Of a stretch of 64,000 bases of DNA, positions 13,121 through 23,336 are shown one piece after another. Numbering within the stretch: position 1 is the stretch's first letter; each line of letters begins with the position of its first letter. The notes beneath the pieces were generated by a model that was given only the letters and a program-made list of their open reading frames with translations, was not told the DNA's origin and made no database searches. The translations under genes and the position numbers were made by a program. This DNA comes from Hemibagrus wyckioides (lineage: Eukaryota > Chordata > Actinopteri > Siluriformes > Bagridae), in assembly GCF_019097595.1 (NCBI RefSeq), contig NC_080715.1, forward strand, positions 1,407,073 through 1,471,072, written 5' to 3'.

Positions 13121-14120
13121 CAACGGAGGTCAAGACTAGCCATCCCTACCAAAATGAATGCAACATAAGGATTTGAAGTGAATTTGTGGTGGGTTTGAAT
13201 ATAAAATTAATTTTTCAGCACTTTTTTCCCTTTGAAATCAGAATAGCAGACTCTAAGTATACTTAACCAGTCAGAGACTGCCATGTCATGCCCTCTGTCT
13301 TTTTGGAGGGAAAACTAAAGCTGTTCCTCTGGTGTTAAAGGAACCAACCAATCACAACTTACCTTACAAGATGAGACCACACCCTAGCTTAACCACACCC
13401 ATCCTTCATCAGTTATAAAAGTAGGCCTAACACCCCACTCAAGTTAATAGTCCTCTGAAGAAGCATTTTGGTTGTGAAAGGTTAGGATTTTAAAAGGTAT
13501 CTCTTTTACTACAACTTTCATGGAGGGAAGATAACAGCAACAAAAACCATTAAAACACCAAGCTAACCAAACCGACAGGCAAAGGAGACTACCATCAGAA
13601 GGGAAAAAATTGAACCTTGACTTACCGCTTCAAAAGGAAATCAACGGGAACCTCCTTTCTTTTCCTTCTTCACCACGCCCAGTTTTGGAGTTGACTTGAG
13701 GGACTCACATTGTTCATACCCACACTTAGGACTTTCTGCTTGAACAGGTTTCTTAGTTTAAACCCGACAAAGCCTGTGTGAGAGTAAGAACGACTATCAA
13801 TTACCTTTATTTCTTACTGTATTTGACTATTGGTGTTTTAGCATTATGATTACCTTGCAGAACAACAACAAAGAGACCAACACTCCACTGGAGATGAGGA
13901 AAATATGCAGACATCCACAGCAGGAATAGCCATGGTACAATTGACAAAGTTGTCACTAAAATATATTTTAAACTCATACAGGCACAACATCACATGAGGA
14001 ACATACAGGATTCATTACACACACATACCTTTCCAACAGGCATGTTTAGACAAGTTAAAAAAATAACTCACTCAATTTATTAAGCCATCTTCACCCAGCG
14101 ACATCAGAAAAGAAGAAATC
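13121..14120. other. about 1 kb without a recognised gene
   Basis: AT-rich sequence with many stops in all frames. CCTCTGAAGAAGC at 13452-13464 is the kind of non-coding motif often seen beside Penelope-like and related retroelements. It probably belongs to the same retroelement cluster, but no terminal repeats were found. Confidence 0.4.
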
Positions 14121-14600
14121 ATGCAAAACACATTAGATTGGATGCACAATAACATGGTGCATTACACAACAGTCATTAACAGCCTCATGAAACATATCAC
14201 CAGTTTTAGGGACTTGAAATGGCAAGTGGAAGTGAAGTGGGCCCACAACAGGTATAAACATAAATTAATTGAAAACAACTTGATTTCTTGTAAACAACTC
14301 ATTCTAGATAAACAGTCCAAATTTCAGGACATAGTGGGCCGTACTTCACGTCCCACTACATTCCAAAAGGCCAGTTCTCCACAGGCCCAGGCCCATAAAA
14401 TATCATCCCATCACAATATTAAAGATCCCAAATCATCTTCCTCTACATCATCTTTTACAACAGAACCAATACATAAACAGGTTACTGTACAAGCCCTAGT
14501 CCACCACAGGGAGGTGAGCCTGGTATTCTCAATCATATCCACACCTAAAACAGTTGACAGAACTATAACTCCTGTAATTTTTCTCGTTAAAGAACTGTAA
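14121..14600 (+). CDS. 159-codon hypothetical ORF of probable retroelement origin
   Basis: An open frame of 159 codons from ATG at 14121 to TAA at 14598. It begins with a helical, charged stretch (residues about 1-70, rich in Lys, Asn, His, Trp) and becomes Ser/Thr/Gln-rich (residues about 85-125). No domain was recognised. It lies between an RT fossil and a fragment with a GDSN motif, so the simplest reading is the degraded N-terminal ORF of the same retroelement. It could also be a chance frame. No promoter or splice sites were identified. Confidence 0.3.
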   Translation: MQNTLDWMHNNMVHYTTVINSLMKHITSFRDLKWQVEVKWAHNRYKHKLIENNLISCKQLILDKQSKFQDIVGRTSRPTTFQKASSPQAQAHKISSHHNIKDPKSSSSTSSFTTEPIHKQVTVQALVHHREVSLVFSIISTPKTVDRTITPVIFLVKEL

Positions 14601-14865
14601 CCACATCTGGGGAGAGTGACGGGGACACGGGTAAAACCACTGCTATGCAGAAAGGGATAAGGATGATGGGGCAGAGTAAAGAGAGATCTTCTCTACCCAA
14701 TCTGAATCCTCCCTCTGGGTTGAACCTGCTCCAGTGGCCAAACACTCTAGAGTGTCCTCTGACTCCTCAAGCGGAGAACCCCTAGACAGAGTCCCACTTA
14801 GGAACATACCATACAGACACTTATAGAAAAATCAGTAGACTGGTCCATTACCATTCACAAAACAA

Positions 14866-15224
14866 GTGTTCACAGGAGATTCCAATCTGAGCCGTATCCC
14901 TACAATCAAGAACACAAACACACAGGTAGACAGTTTTCTGGGGGCCAACTTTTTACATTTACCCAAAATTTTACAGAAACTTCAAGTACACAGCACATAA
15001 TATTGGCAGCAGGGATTAATACTAAGCAACAACAACCACATAAGACAGCCATTAAACAATTACAGGGCCTGTGGAGAACGGCCCTCACAACTTTTCCCAA
15101 TGCCACTATCCACACACCAATAATCCAGTTTTCAGACTTTTTGCCCCTACAGGAGCAGCGGAATCTGGAGAACATCAATAAATCTATTTATCTCATGGAA
15201 GTCTCATGGAAATCCACTACTTGA
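14866..15224 (+). pseudogene. SGNH-hydrolase-like retroelement ORF fragment, frameshifted
   Basis: From 14866 the frame reads VFTGDSNLSRIP, a GDS block with the candidate nucleophile Ser, then VDSFLGANFLHLPKILQKL and a stop near 14998. A shifted frame from 15003 continues with AAGINTKQQQPHKTAIKQLQ, FPNATIHTPIIQFSDFLP and LENINKSIYLME. The GDS block followed by an AGIN block is the order of SGNH esterase domains found in some retroelement ORFs. Residues of the later catalytic blocks cannot be assigned. Membership in the same element as the RT at 11680-13120 is inferred from proximity only. Confidence 0.5.
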
Positions 15225-15969
15225 AATGAACAAACTACTTTTTAAGGTAGAAAGGTACTGGATACACTGGACAGTCAACACAGTGCAGTTAATATTTAAC
15301 TTTTGGGTGGATCAACTAAATCTCTAAAATACATACATATAGTATATAAAAAAAACTGATTTTCAGTTGTAGGTTCAACATTGACCTTTTTTTAGAATAA
15401 AATCATGTAGCATGGATCTTCAAGATCCTATCCTTGTCATCATTGGTATTATGATTATTAATAATATTATTGTTATTTTTAGAATGAAAATAGAAGACAT
15501 TAACAGAGTTATGGAGAACCCCACCCCCACCCCTTTTTTTGGATTGTGGTGTTTTGATTTAGAATTACGGTGTATACACGTTTTAGCACTTATTCATTGG
15601 ATAGCACTTACCTACCAGCACTTAAATACTCCTGATTTGATATTCTTTAATGATTTTATTTTTAATGATCTAATGAAAACTACCACAGAATTTATTTACT
15701 TACCACTTATCTGTAATCTGGCACATTAACCTTAACCCTAACCCTAATGATTTTTAAATCCAATCCACTGTAGTTCCGTCACAGAAATATCCAAATGGGA
15801 GCCACCAAATTCATCCTGCAATAAACACACTAGATATTTAATTCACCAAAATTACAGGGTCATACATTCAAGTAGGCCAGATAACTTATCAGCTACACAA
15901 TGAAGGGCAATCCATTCCCTTAAAACAAGCCCCTAACCCAATTCCAACCCCTGACCCCAACATCATCGC
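15225..15969. other. AT-rich stretch without a recognised gene
   Basis: A frame of 105 codons at 15412-15729 is Ile/Asn/Phe-rich, with no motif. A short telomere-like AACCTTAACCCTAACCCTAA lies at about 15728-15747. Nothing else was recognised. Confidence 0.5.
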
Positions 15970-16115
15970 TAATGTCACTTACATGTTTATATGACTGAGC
16001 ATTTGAGGGTTAGGGGCCTTGCTCAGGGGCCCAGTAGTGGCAGCCTAGCAGACCTGGGATTTGAACTCATGACCTTCTGATCCAACGTCCAACGCCTTAA
16101 CCACTAAGCTAGCAC
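15970..16115 (-). mobile_element. tRNA-derived SINE
   Basis: On the minus strand the element starts with TAGCTTAGTGG (A box, 16101-16111) and AGTTCAAATCC (B box, 16057-16067), spaced as in a tRNA-like pol III promoter. GGCTGCCACTACTGGGCCCC, GAGCAAGGCCCCTAACC and TGCTCAGTCATAT follow. This is the widespread fish SINE body. It is too divergent beyond the two boxes to be a functional tRNA gene. Confidence 0.8.
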
Positions 16116-16299
16116 ACATTGAAAGTGTAAATACAGTTATTAATACAGAGGCAGGTTTGCAGGCAGTAACTAATGCTTCATCAGGTATCCAGACCCAAAC
16201 CGACCAGATGCCTTGTAGAAATTACTTCAGACCGCTTCCAGCCTGAATGCAGCCGAGTATGTATCCCGCCAATTCCTGCTGATGTATAGCTGATGAAAG

Positions 16300-17760
16300 C
16301 ACTGGTCATGCCATCTAGCGGTCATACTGGAAACTACAGCTACCTGAAGGAAGTGAAGTGTTGGCGTGGCCGTGAACGTGGATTTTGGCTGCTTATTTCA
16401 AGAAATTGTCCAAATTTGAGGTAAGATAAAAATACGTACCAGCTTATGGTTTGCTTCTACTGCTGACATATCGGAATAGACAACGTGAAAAATTCTGGCA
16501 GTTATTTGCAGATTTTGCTGTGTCACTTTTTTGCTACATTAGGCACAGTAAAGGCTGCATATGAATAATGTTGTATTTAGGTGCAATATCATAGAAATTC
16601 GAACTCCTGTGCATAGATTTAAATGCGATATATATAAATGGAATATAAATGCGATTTTTGCCCTTTATTTTTAGGCACAACTAAATAAAGACATCAACTT
16701 TCTATGGGAAGCGAGCTGGTGGACTTCAAACCAGGGTTCCACCAAGCAAAAGTGATGACAGTTGTCTTGATGACAGTAAGGATAGCGATGAAGACTACAG
16801 ACCTACACCATTATCACCAGGTGATGTTTCTGGAGCAGTTATGAGAGTACCAATAATGAAAGCAGCAGTGATGAAGACTCCAACAGCAATCATGATAACG
16901 TGCCAGCACCAGTGCTACTTGTGCAAGAAGGCGATCAGCTGCTACTGCAAGATGGCAAAAGGTGGTGTGGAAGACGGTGCAACAGAACTCTGCAAGACAT
17001 CCCAATTTGGTAAGCTGCTCTTCCTGATGCTGATTAAATCAGACTGCCCTTTCAGTACTTCCAAGACTTTTCTGATGCTGATCTTTTGGATAATATTGTA
17101 GAACAAAGTCATCCAAGCAGTGACCTCAAATTGGATTGAAATGAATCGGAGCAGTTTATTGGCACTGTATTGTACATGAGTGTTGTACATTTACCAAGGT
17201 CAAGAATGTACTGGTCCAGTGAATGTCCAGTAGTGCAGGTGGTTGTTGTGATGTCCTGAGACAGATAGGAGGAAATAATAAAAAAAAAATTCATTTAAAT
17301 GACAACAGCAATATGGCAGCCAACAACAATGGAAATTATGATAAGCTTTTCAAAATCAGGCAAATTATTGATCCACTTCTCTCAAAATTTCAGGGTCTTC
17401 CTCAAGATCAAATGTTGTCTATTGATGAGCAAATGGTGGCATTTGAAGATAGATCTAGTCTAAAGTAACATATCCCCAAGAATCCATACACATGGGGATA
17501 CAAAATCCTTTTGTTTTGTGATACAAAAGAGGCCTGGTGCTTTCATTCGACATATTTGCAGAGAATAATTGATCCTGTTCCTGGAGAACCTGACACTGGT
17601 GCAAGTGGAAACATTGTGCTAAAGCATGCACAAGTTATTCATGGTGCTGTCAATCACTTATTGTATTTTGGCAACTGGTTTTCTTTGTTTGGATTTGTTT
17701 GTTGCTTTTGTGAACACAGGGATACCAGGCCTTTGGACTGTGCAGCAAAGGGTGCAGTTT
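16300..17760 (+). pseudogene. piggyBac-like transposase fossil (PGBD4 type)
   Basis: Translated blocks run in order: DCPFQYFQDFSDADLLDNIV, EQFIGTVLYMSVVHLPRSRM, YWSSE, LFKIRQIIDPLLSKFQGLPQ, MLSIDEQMVAFE, IPKNPYTWGYKILLFCD and DPVPGEPDTGASGNIVL followed by HLLYFGNWF. This is the piggyBac/PGBD transposase core. The first catalytic Asp (SIDEQM) is kept; the second, expected in YFDNWF, is Gly. In-frame stops occur after LKLD (about 17140) and after SSLK (about 17466), with a frame change near 17220. The C-terminal third and Cys-rich domain are missing. Bases 16116-16300 hold nothing recognised. Confidence 0.8.
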
Positions 17761-17799
17761 CAGCCCAGATACTGATCTTAATCTCTAAACTTTACCCCT

Positions 17800-18139
17800 A
17801 ACCTCAACTTAGACCTCAGACCTTTAACCACAGCTCTAAACTCTGATCATAGCCCCTAAGTCCAATTCACATTTTTGACCATTATCCCTGATCCCTACCC
17901 ATATCCTTTAACCTAACCATAACCAAACCCACTGCATCATAATCCACATTCACTTAAACACCAATAACAGTGTTTACTGCACAACATGTTCACACTGTAT
18001 AAACACTACAGAAACAAAAAGGCAGGAGGCATGGGTAAGAGACTGGGATAGATAGAGGGTTTTGTCTTTACTAATCATCTGCCTTCCGTAAATGCAGCCA
18101 GTTACCAAGGGTATATTTTAGACCTTAAAATACAAGACA
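17800..18139. other. non-coding stretch with CCTAACC-like degenerate repeats
   Basis: Bases 17794-17950 contain scattered ACCCCTAACCT, CTTTAACC and AACCTAACCATAACC words but no regular period. Nothing else was seen before the Tc1-like element. Confidence 0.4.
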
Positions 18140-19200
18140 ATACAGTGGAAACGACTTACTCAAGAAGAATTTTATCCTTTTTTTTTTTTTTTTTTAGGAA
18201 TTTTAAATTTACATCATACATCTATGAAAGACACGCACAATATACAAAAAGAGAAAATAGAATTTTCAAACCATCTTTTTTCAAACACTTAGCTAAAAAG
18301 TGGAAGTGTTTAGCTGTAAAAGTTCTTTTTAAAGTCACAGACCCAGCAGACCCAGATGTTTAAGGCCCTTAAAATAAAAACAGAAATGAAACAATGTTTT
18401 GGAAAAATCCACACGGTAGAAAGAATAATAATCAACAAATTCCTGTATACTGTTTGTACTGCCAGCAGGGTCCACAAGCTTCATTTCAGCATACAGAAAA
18501 AAACTAAATCTTACTGAAGATCTCTTTGATCTCTTCTTGAACCTTATTGTTGTGAAACATACTGAGGGCATTGTTCACAGAAAGATTCCAAAACTTCTGA
18601 ATGTTCCACTGAGCACTGTTAGGGCCATAATCCGGAAATGGAACGAACATCATTTCACCATAAACTGGCCACACCCAGGTGCTCCTCACAAAATTTCTGA
18701 CAGAAGAGTGAAGAGAATGATCAGAAGAGGTGTCCAACAGCCAAGGAGCACTTGTGGAGAGCTTCAGAAACACCTGGAATTATCAGGTACAAGTGTTTCA
18801 AAGAAAATATTAAGTAATGCCCTCATCCACCATGGCCTGTATGCACGATCACCATGCAGGACTCCAGTGCTAAAGGAAAAACGTTGAAGCTCATTTAAAG
18901 TTTGCTGTACAAGCCTGTGAAATACTGGGTGAATATAGTCTGGTCAGATGAGACCACAATGAACTCTTTGGATGCCATAATACGCACCATGTTTGGAGGA
19001 AAAAGGCAATGGACATCACCCCAAAAACACTAGACCACCAGTGAAGTTTGGAGGTGAGAACATCATGTTGTGGGTCTGTTCTTCACCATACACTACAGGC
19101 AAACTTCATATCACTGAAGGAAGGATTAATGGAAAAATGTCCCGAGACCTTCTTGATAAAAATCTGCTGCCACACAATTACACACATTCACAAAAAACAC
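18140..19200 (+). pseudogene. Tc1-like transposase fossil
   Basis: The frame from 18537 gives KIPKLLNVPLSTVRAIIRKW (helix-turn-helix), GAPHKISDRRVKRMIRRGV (second DNA-binding half) and VSKKILSNALIHHGLYARSP, a typical Tc1 N-terminal region of about 115 residues. After a stop near 18887, other frames give VWSDET (first catalytic Asp) near 18945 and GGENIMLWVCSS near 19053. The later DD34E block is missing. A TACAGTGGAAACGACTTACT at about 18141 may be the outer end. The right end is lost at the next element (19208). Confidence 0.8.
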
Positions 19201-19209
19201 ACAAGAATA

Positions 19210-19807
19210 TACACCGACCAGCCATAACATTTTGACCACCTGGGCACCCTGACCGATCTGCGGCTATGCGGCCCCATACACAACAAACTGTCCTGCACTG
19301 TGTATTCTGACCCCTTTCTATCAGAACCTGCATTAACTTCTTCAGCAGTTTGATCAACAGTAGCTCGTCTGTTGGATCGGATCACACGGTCCAGCCTTCT
19401 CTCCCCACGTGCATCAATGAGCCTTGACCGCCCATGACCCTGTCACCGGTTCACCACTGTTCCTTCCTTGGACCACTTTTTATAGATACTGACCACTGCA
19501 GACCGGGAACACCCCACAAGAGCTGCAGTTTTGGAGATGCTCTGATCCAGTGGTCTAGCCATCACAATTTGGTCCTTTTGGTCAAACTCTCTCAAATCCT
19601 TACACTTGTCCATTTTTCCTGCTTCTAACATCAACTTTGAGGACAAAATGTTGACTTGCTGCCTGATATATCCCACCCACTAACAGGTGCCATGATGAGG
19701 AGATACTCAGTCTTATTCACCTCACCGGTCACTGCTCATTCATTTCCCCCTGGGATTAATAAAGTTCTTTAAATCTTGAATCATAAATGTTATGCCTGAT
19801 CGGTGTA
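19210..19807 (-). mobile_element. non-autonomous Tc1-like element with terminal inverted repeats
   Basis: The left end reads TACACCGACCAGCCATAAC and the right end is its near complement (GTTATGCCTGATCGGTGTA). Both are flanked by TA, the target of Tc1/mariner elements. The minus strand encodes a short transposase N-terminus (19676 downward): [20 protein letters not shown] is a helix-turn-helix, then [20 protein letters not shown] follows past an in-frame TGA at 19443. No catalytic domain is present, so it must have been mobilised in trans. A GGGATTAATAAAGTTC segment near 19752 is absent from the sister copy. Confidence 0.8.
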
Positions 19808-19990
19808 CACTCACAGTTCCCACAAATACACAATATGAGGATACACAGTACATACATGTACACAAAATTCACACACACACACACAAACACCTACCCCGTT
19901 ACACACTATACAACACACCAAATACCAAGTCGCAGTGTCTGGGATAGGAAACATATCTACACAGAGCCAGTAACAGTACACACATTCCTC

Positions 19991-20028
<38 letters not shown>

Positions 20029-20132
20029 GTGTTGCAAAATGCAAATAGTGCAACTATATAAGAGTACTCTGAGCTCAGTGTGGGTGCATCCAACATACAC
20101 ACATACACACACACACAGTTTTTTACAGGTTG
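19808..20132. other. CRYBA2 5' flank with CA microsatellites
   Basis: Contains CA runs at about 19873-19888, 19996-20026 and 20096-20118. No gene was recognised. Its only likely role is as the distal flank of the CRYBA2 promoter. Confidence 0.6.
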
Positions 20133-20145
20133 TGCTGATTCAGTC
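20133..20145 (+). promoter_or_regulatory. candidate Maf recognition element, distal
   Basis: TGCTGATTCAGTC shares the TGCTGA half and the TCAG core with the 13-base T-MARE (TGCTGACTCAGCA); the last two bases differ. It lies about 130 bases upstream of the CRYBA2 TATA box. Large Maf proteins are known activators of crystallin genes. Occupancy here is inferred. Confidence 0.5.
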
Positions 20146-20218
20146 AGTGTCATTGTGTCCCTGAAGCTCACAGTATTGTGTGTCGATTGTGTGTTAATGC
20201 AGGTTTTGAGTGTGTGTG

Positions 20219-20231
20219 TGCTGACTCTGCA
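20219..20231 (+). promoter_or_regulatory. candidate Maf recognition element, proximal
   Basis: TGCTGACTCTGCA matches the 13-base T-MARE at 12 of 13 positions. It ends 44 bases upstream of the TATA box, which places it roughly 75-90 bases before the expected start site. That is the usual place for Maf sites in crystallin promoters. Confidence 0.65.
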
Positions 20232-20275
20232 GACCTGTGCCTCTCACCCCGGGGCTTCAGCAGGGGTCAGTGAGG

Positions 20276-20283
20276 TATATAAA
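20276..20283 (+). promoter_or_regulatory. TATA box of CRYBA2
   Basis: TATATAAA lies 73 bases before the ATG at 20357. With a start site 25-30 bases downstream, the 5' untranslated region would be about 50 bases and the first exon would already contain the ATG, so no further upstream exon is needed. Confidence 0.8.
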
Positions 20284-20356
20284 CACCCCGGGGCAGAGCG
20301 GTGGAGCAGCGATCACACACACACATACACTTGTACGCGCACACAGATCGGTGGAG

Positions 20357-21684
20357 ATGAATCCGGAGCAGCAGATGGAGCAGAGGGGGCGGAGTCAGTG
20401 GAGCATCACGGTGTTCGAGGAGGAATACTTCCAGGGAAAGTACTGTCACTTCACCATGGAGTGTCAGAACATCCTGGACCGAGACTTCAGGAAGATCCGC
20501 TCCATAAAAGTGGAGAACGGACCGTGAGTGACCTCTGAACCCCCCATATTTACATTTACATATCAATCAGGCCAGGAGCCAATCAGAGCTCAGGAGACAC
20601 TTTCATCACACCGTCACATCTTATATTTATCTTTAAATAAATATAAATATTGTTATTTAAAATTATTCTTAATACATTATTATTATTTTACTGCTCAAAG
20701 GTGTTTTTTTAGATTACTTCGTTTTAGCACCAGATAAAAGCAAAGAAAGATTTTAGATATTAAAGTGCTGCAAAATGATAAACATAGCAGCAAGCAGCGA
20801 TGTCTGGGGTCCAAGCACTTTTCACAGGAACTGCTCTTGATAATTTCCAGAGAAGAAAATACGCATGTTTTGTGATGTTAGCTCAATGCATGCCGAGACC
20901 TGATTGGCCGTCAGTGGCCTCGTTTATGACTCTGTGCTACAGCGCCACCAGCAGGCCGCTGCGAATCCCTTTACTTCTCATGAAAATTGGACAGGTTTCT
21001 TTAACCCTTTTAGTTAGCGACTCTTTGAAAGACTCCTGAAAAGTTCCTCAGCTCGCTGGTTGAGCTCATCTCCACTCGTTAGCTGGAGGAACCTTCTGCT
21101 CCGTGTTCCTTCTGATAAACAGGAGAACTTCAGCTGCTTCACTTCCTCAGAATATATATATGTTTTTTCACAGTTCTGGTGATTTGATTCTTAACAAATG
21201 AGTTAAGTGTTCAAAAGAACATGAAGATGAGCATCATTAGAGTTTCTTCTTTTTCTTCTTCTTCTTTCGGCATCATTAGAATTTGAACTTTAAAATTCTC
21301 AAATCAAACTTATTAGATATTAAAATTTACAGCTAAAAGATTTGACCATAATATTAATGAGATGAAACAAATAAAATAAATCTAAAAATCCCAGTATAGT
21401 AATGAGCTGGTGTGTGTTTAACCTGGCTACATAAAGTGTGTTTAATATTCTAATAATATTAAAGTGTTTTATGATTCCTAATGTTTGTACTGAACACAAG
21501 TTTAATTTTAGTTCTCATTTCAGAGTTAAGCCACACCCACTTTTTGTCTCTCTGTGAATTACACATAAAGGGGGAGATTAGAGTCTATTAATGAGAAGAT
21601 AATTGTGTGTGTGTGTGTGTGTGTGTTTTGGGTGTGAATGAGACACACTGTGTGGTGATAGTGTGACAAAAAGGCCAGCAGCTG

Positions 21685-21729
<45 letters not shown>

Positions 21730-22187
21730 ATGTGATGTTTGCTTTGTGTTTCACTGCTGATTAGCAGAGTACAAAGCTCTACACACACACACACTCACAC
21801 ACTCATTAAACACTGTATTAATCCCAAACTGCACACACACACACACACACACAATCCTGTCTCATATCATCTGTCTCTCTAGGTGTCTGTGTAACCGTCT
21901 TTCTATGTCACCTCTCCCTCCCTCTCTTTGTTCTCTCTCTCCTCACTTTTCTCCTGTTTCCTATTTCTTTTATTTCACTTCATTATTATTTGTTCCTCCA
22001 AACTCTCAATCACACTTTTCCCTTTATCACTCTCTCTAGTAACTCTCTTTCTGTCTCAATATTCATTCATTCATTCATTCATTCATTCTCTCAACTCTTT
22101 TCTTTTATTTTACTCTACTGTTCCTCCACATCATCTTCCTGACTCACCTCCTGTATTTACTTACACAGCTCCTCTCTTTGTCCTTAT

Positions 22188-22220
<33 letters not shown>

Positions 22221-22379
22221 GTGGGTAGGTTACGAGTACCCGGAGTACCAGGGACAGCAGTTTGTGTTGGAGAAGGGAGATTATCCATGTTATCAGGCCT
22301 GGAGTGGAAACAGCAGCTACCGCACTGAACACCTTCTGTCCTTCAGACCCATCCAATGTGCTGTATGTCTCTCTCTCTC

Positions 22380-22430
<51 letters not shown>

Positions 22431-23291
22431 CCTGAGACCCGTCTCTCTCTCTCCCTGTCCTACAGAAGCACAGCGACAGTAAGTTGTCCCTGTACGAGTG
22501 TGAGGATTTCCAGGGTCGGAAGTTCGAGCTGTGTGATGATTATCCGTCTCTGCAGGCCATGGGCTGGTGCAGCAAGGAAGTGCCGTCCATCAAAGTCAAC
22601 TCTGGAGCGTAAGAACACGCTGCTGTATTACATCACTGTGTCCAGTCGGACTTTATTATGCATTATTACATGCTGGAATCTGATTGGTCAGAAGGTTCTG
22701 ATTAATACATGATCCTTCCTAAGTTAAAGTTCCAGACAAAATCTCTCCCCCTCCCTCTCTCTCTCCCTCCCTCTCTCCCTCCCTCTCTCCCTCCCTCTCT
22801 CTCTCTCTCTCCCTCCCTCCCTCTCTCTCCCTCCCTCTCTCCCTCCCTCCCTCTCCCCTCCCTCTCTCCCTCCCTCCCTCTCCCCCTCCCTCTCTCTCTC
22901 CCTCCTCTCTCTCTCTCTCCCTCTCCCTCCCTCTCTCTCTCTCTCTCTCTCCCTCTCCCTCCCTCTCTCTCTCCCTCCCTCTCCCTCCCTCTCTCTCTCC
23001 TCTCCCTCTCCCTCCCTCTCTCTCTCCCCTCCCTCCCTCTCTCTCTCCCCCTCCCTCCCTCTCTCCCTCCCCCTCTCCCTCTCCCCCCCTCTCTCTCCCC
23101 TCCCCCCCCCTCTCTCCCCCCCTCTCTCCCTCCCTCTCCCCCCTCTCTCTCCCTCTCCTCTCCCTCTCTCTCCCTCTCTCCCCTCCCTCTCCCTCCCTCT
23201 CTCCCCCTCCCTCTCCCTCCCTCTCTCTCCCTCCCTCTCTCCTCCCTCTCCTCCCCCTCCCTCTCTCTCTCCCCTCTCCCTCTCTCTTTCC

Positions 23292-23336
<45 letters not shown>

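Noticed and set aside
15970..16115. Functional tRNA gene
   Set aside because: Only A and B boxes are tRNA-like. The acceptor stem does not pair, and the sequence continues into the SINE body.
1..20300. miR-375, known upstream of CRYBA2 in vertebrates
   Set aside because: No match to the mature sequence core (TTCGTTCGGCTCGCG) or its complement was seen. It may lie beyond the left edge.
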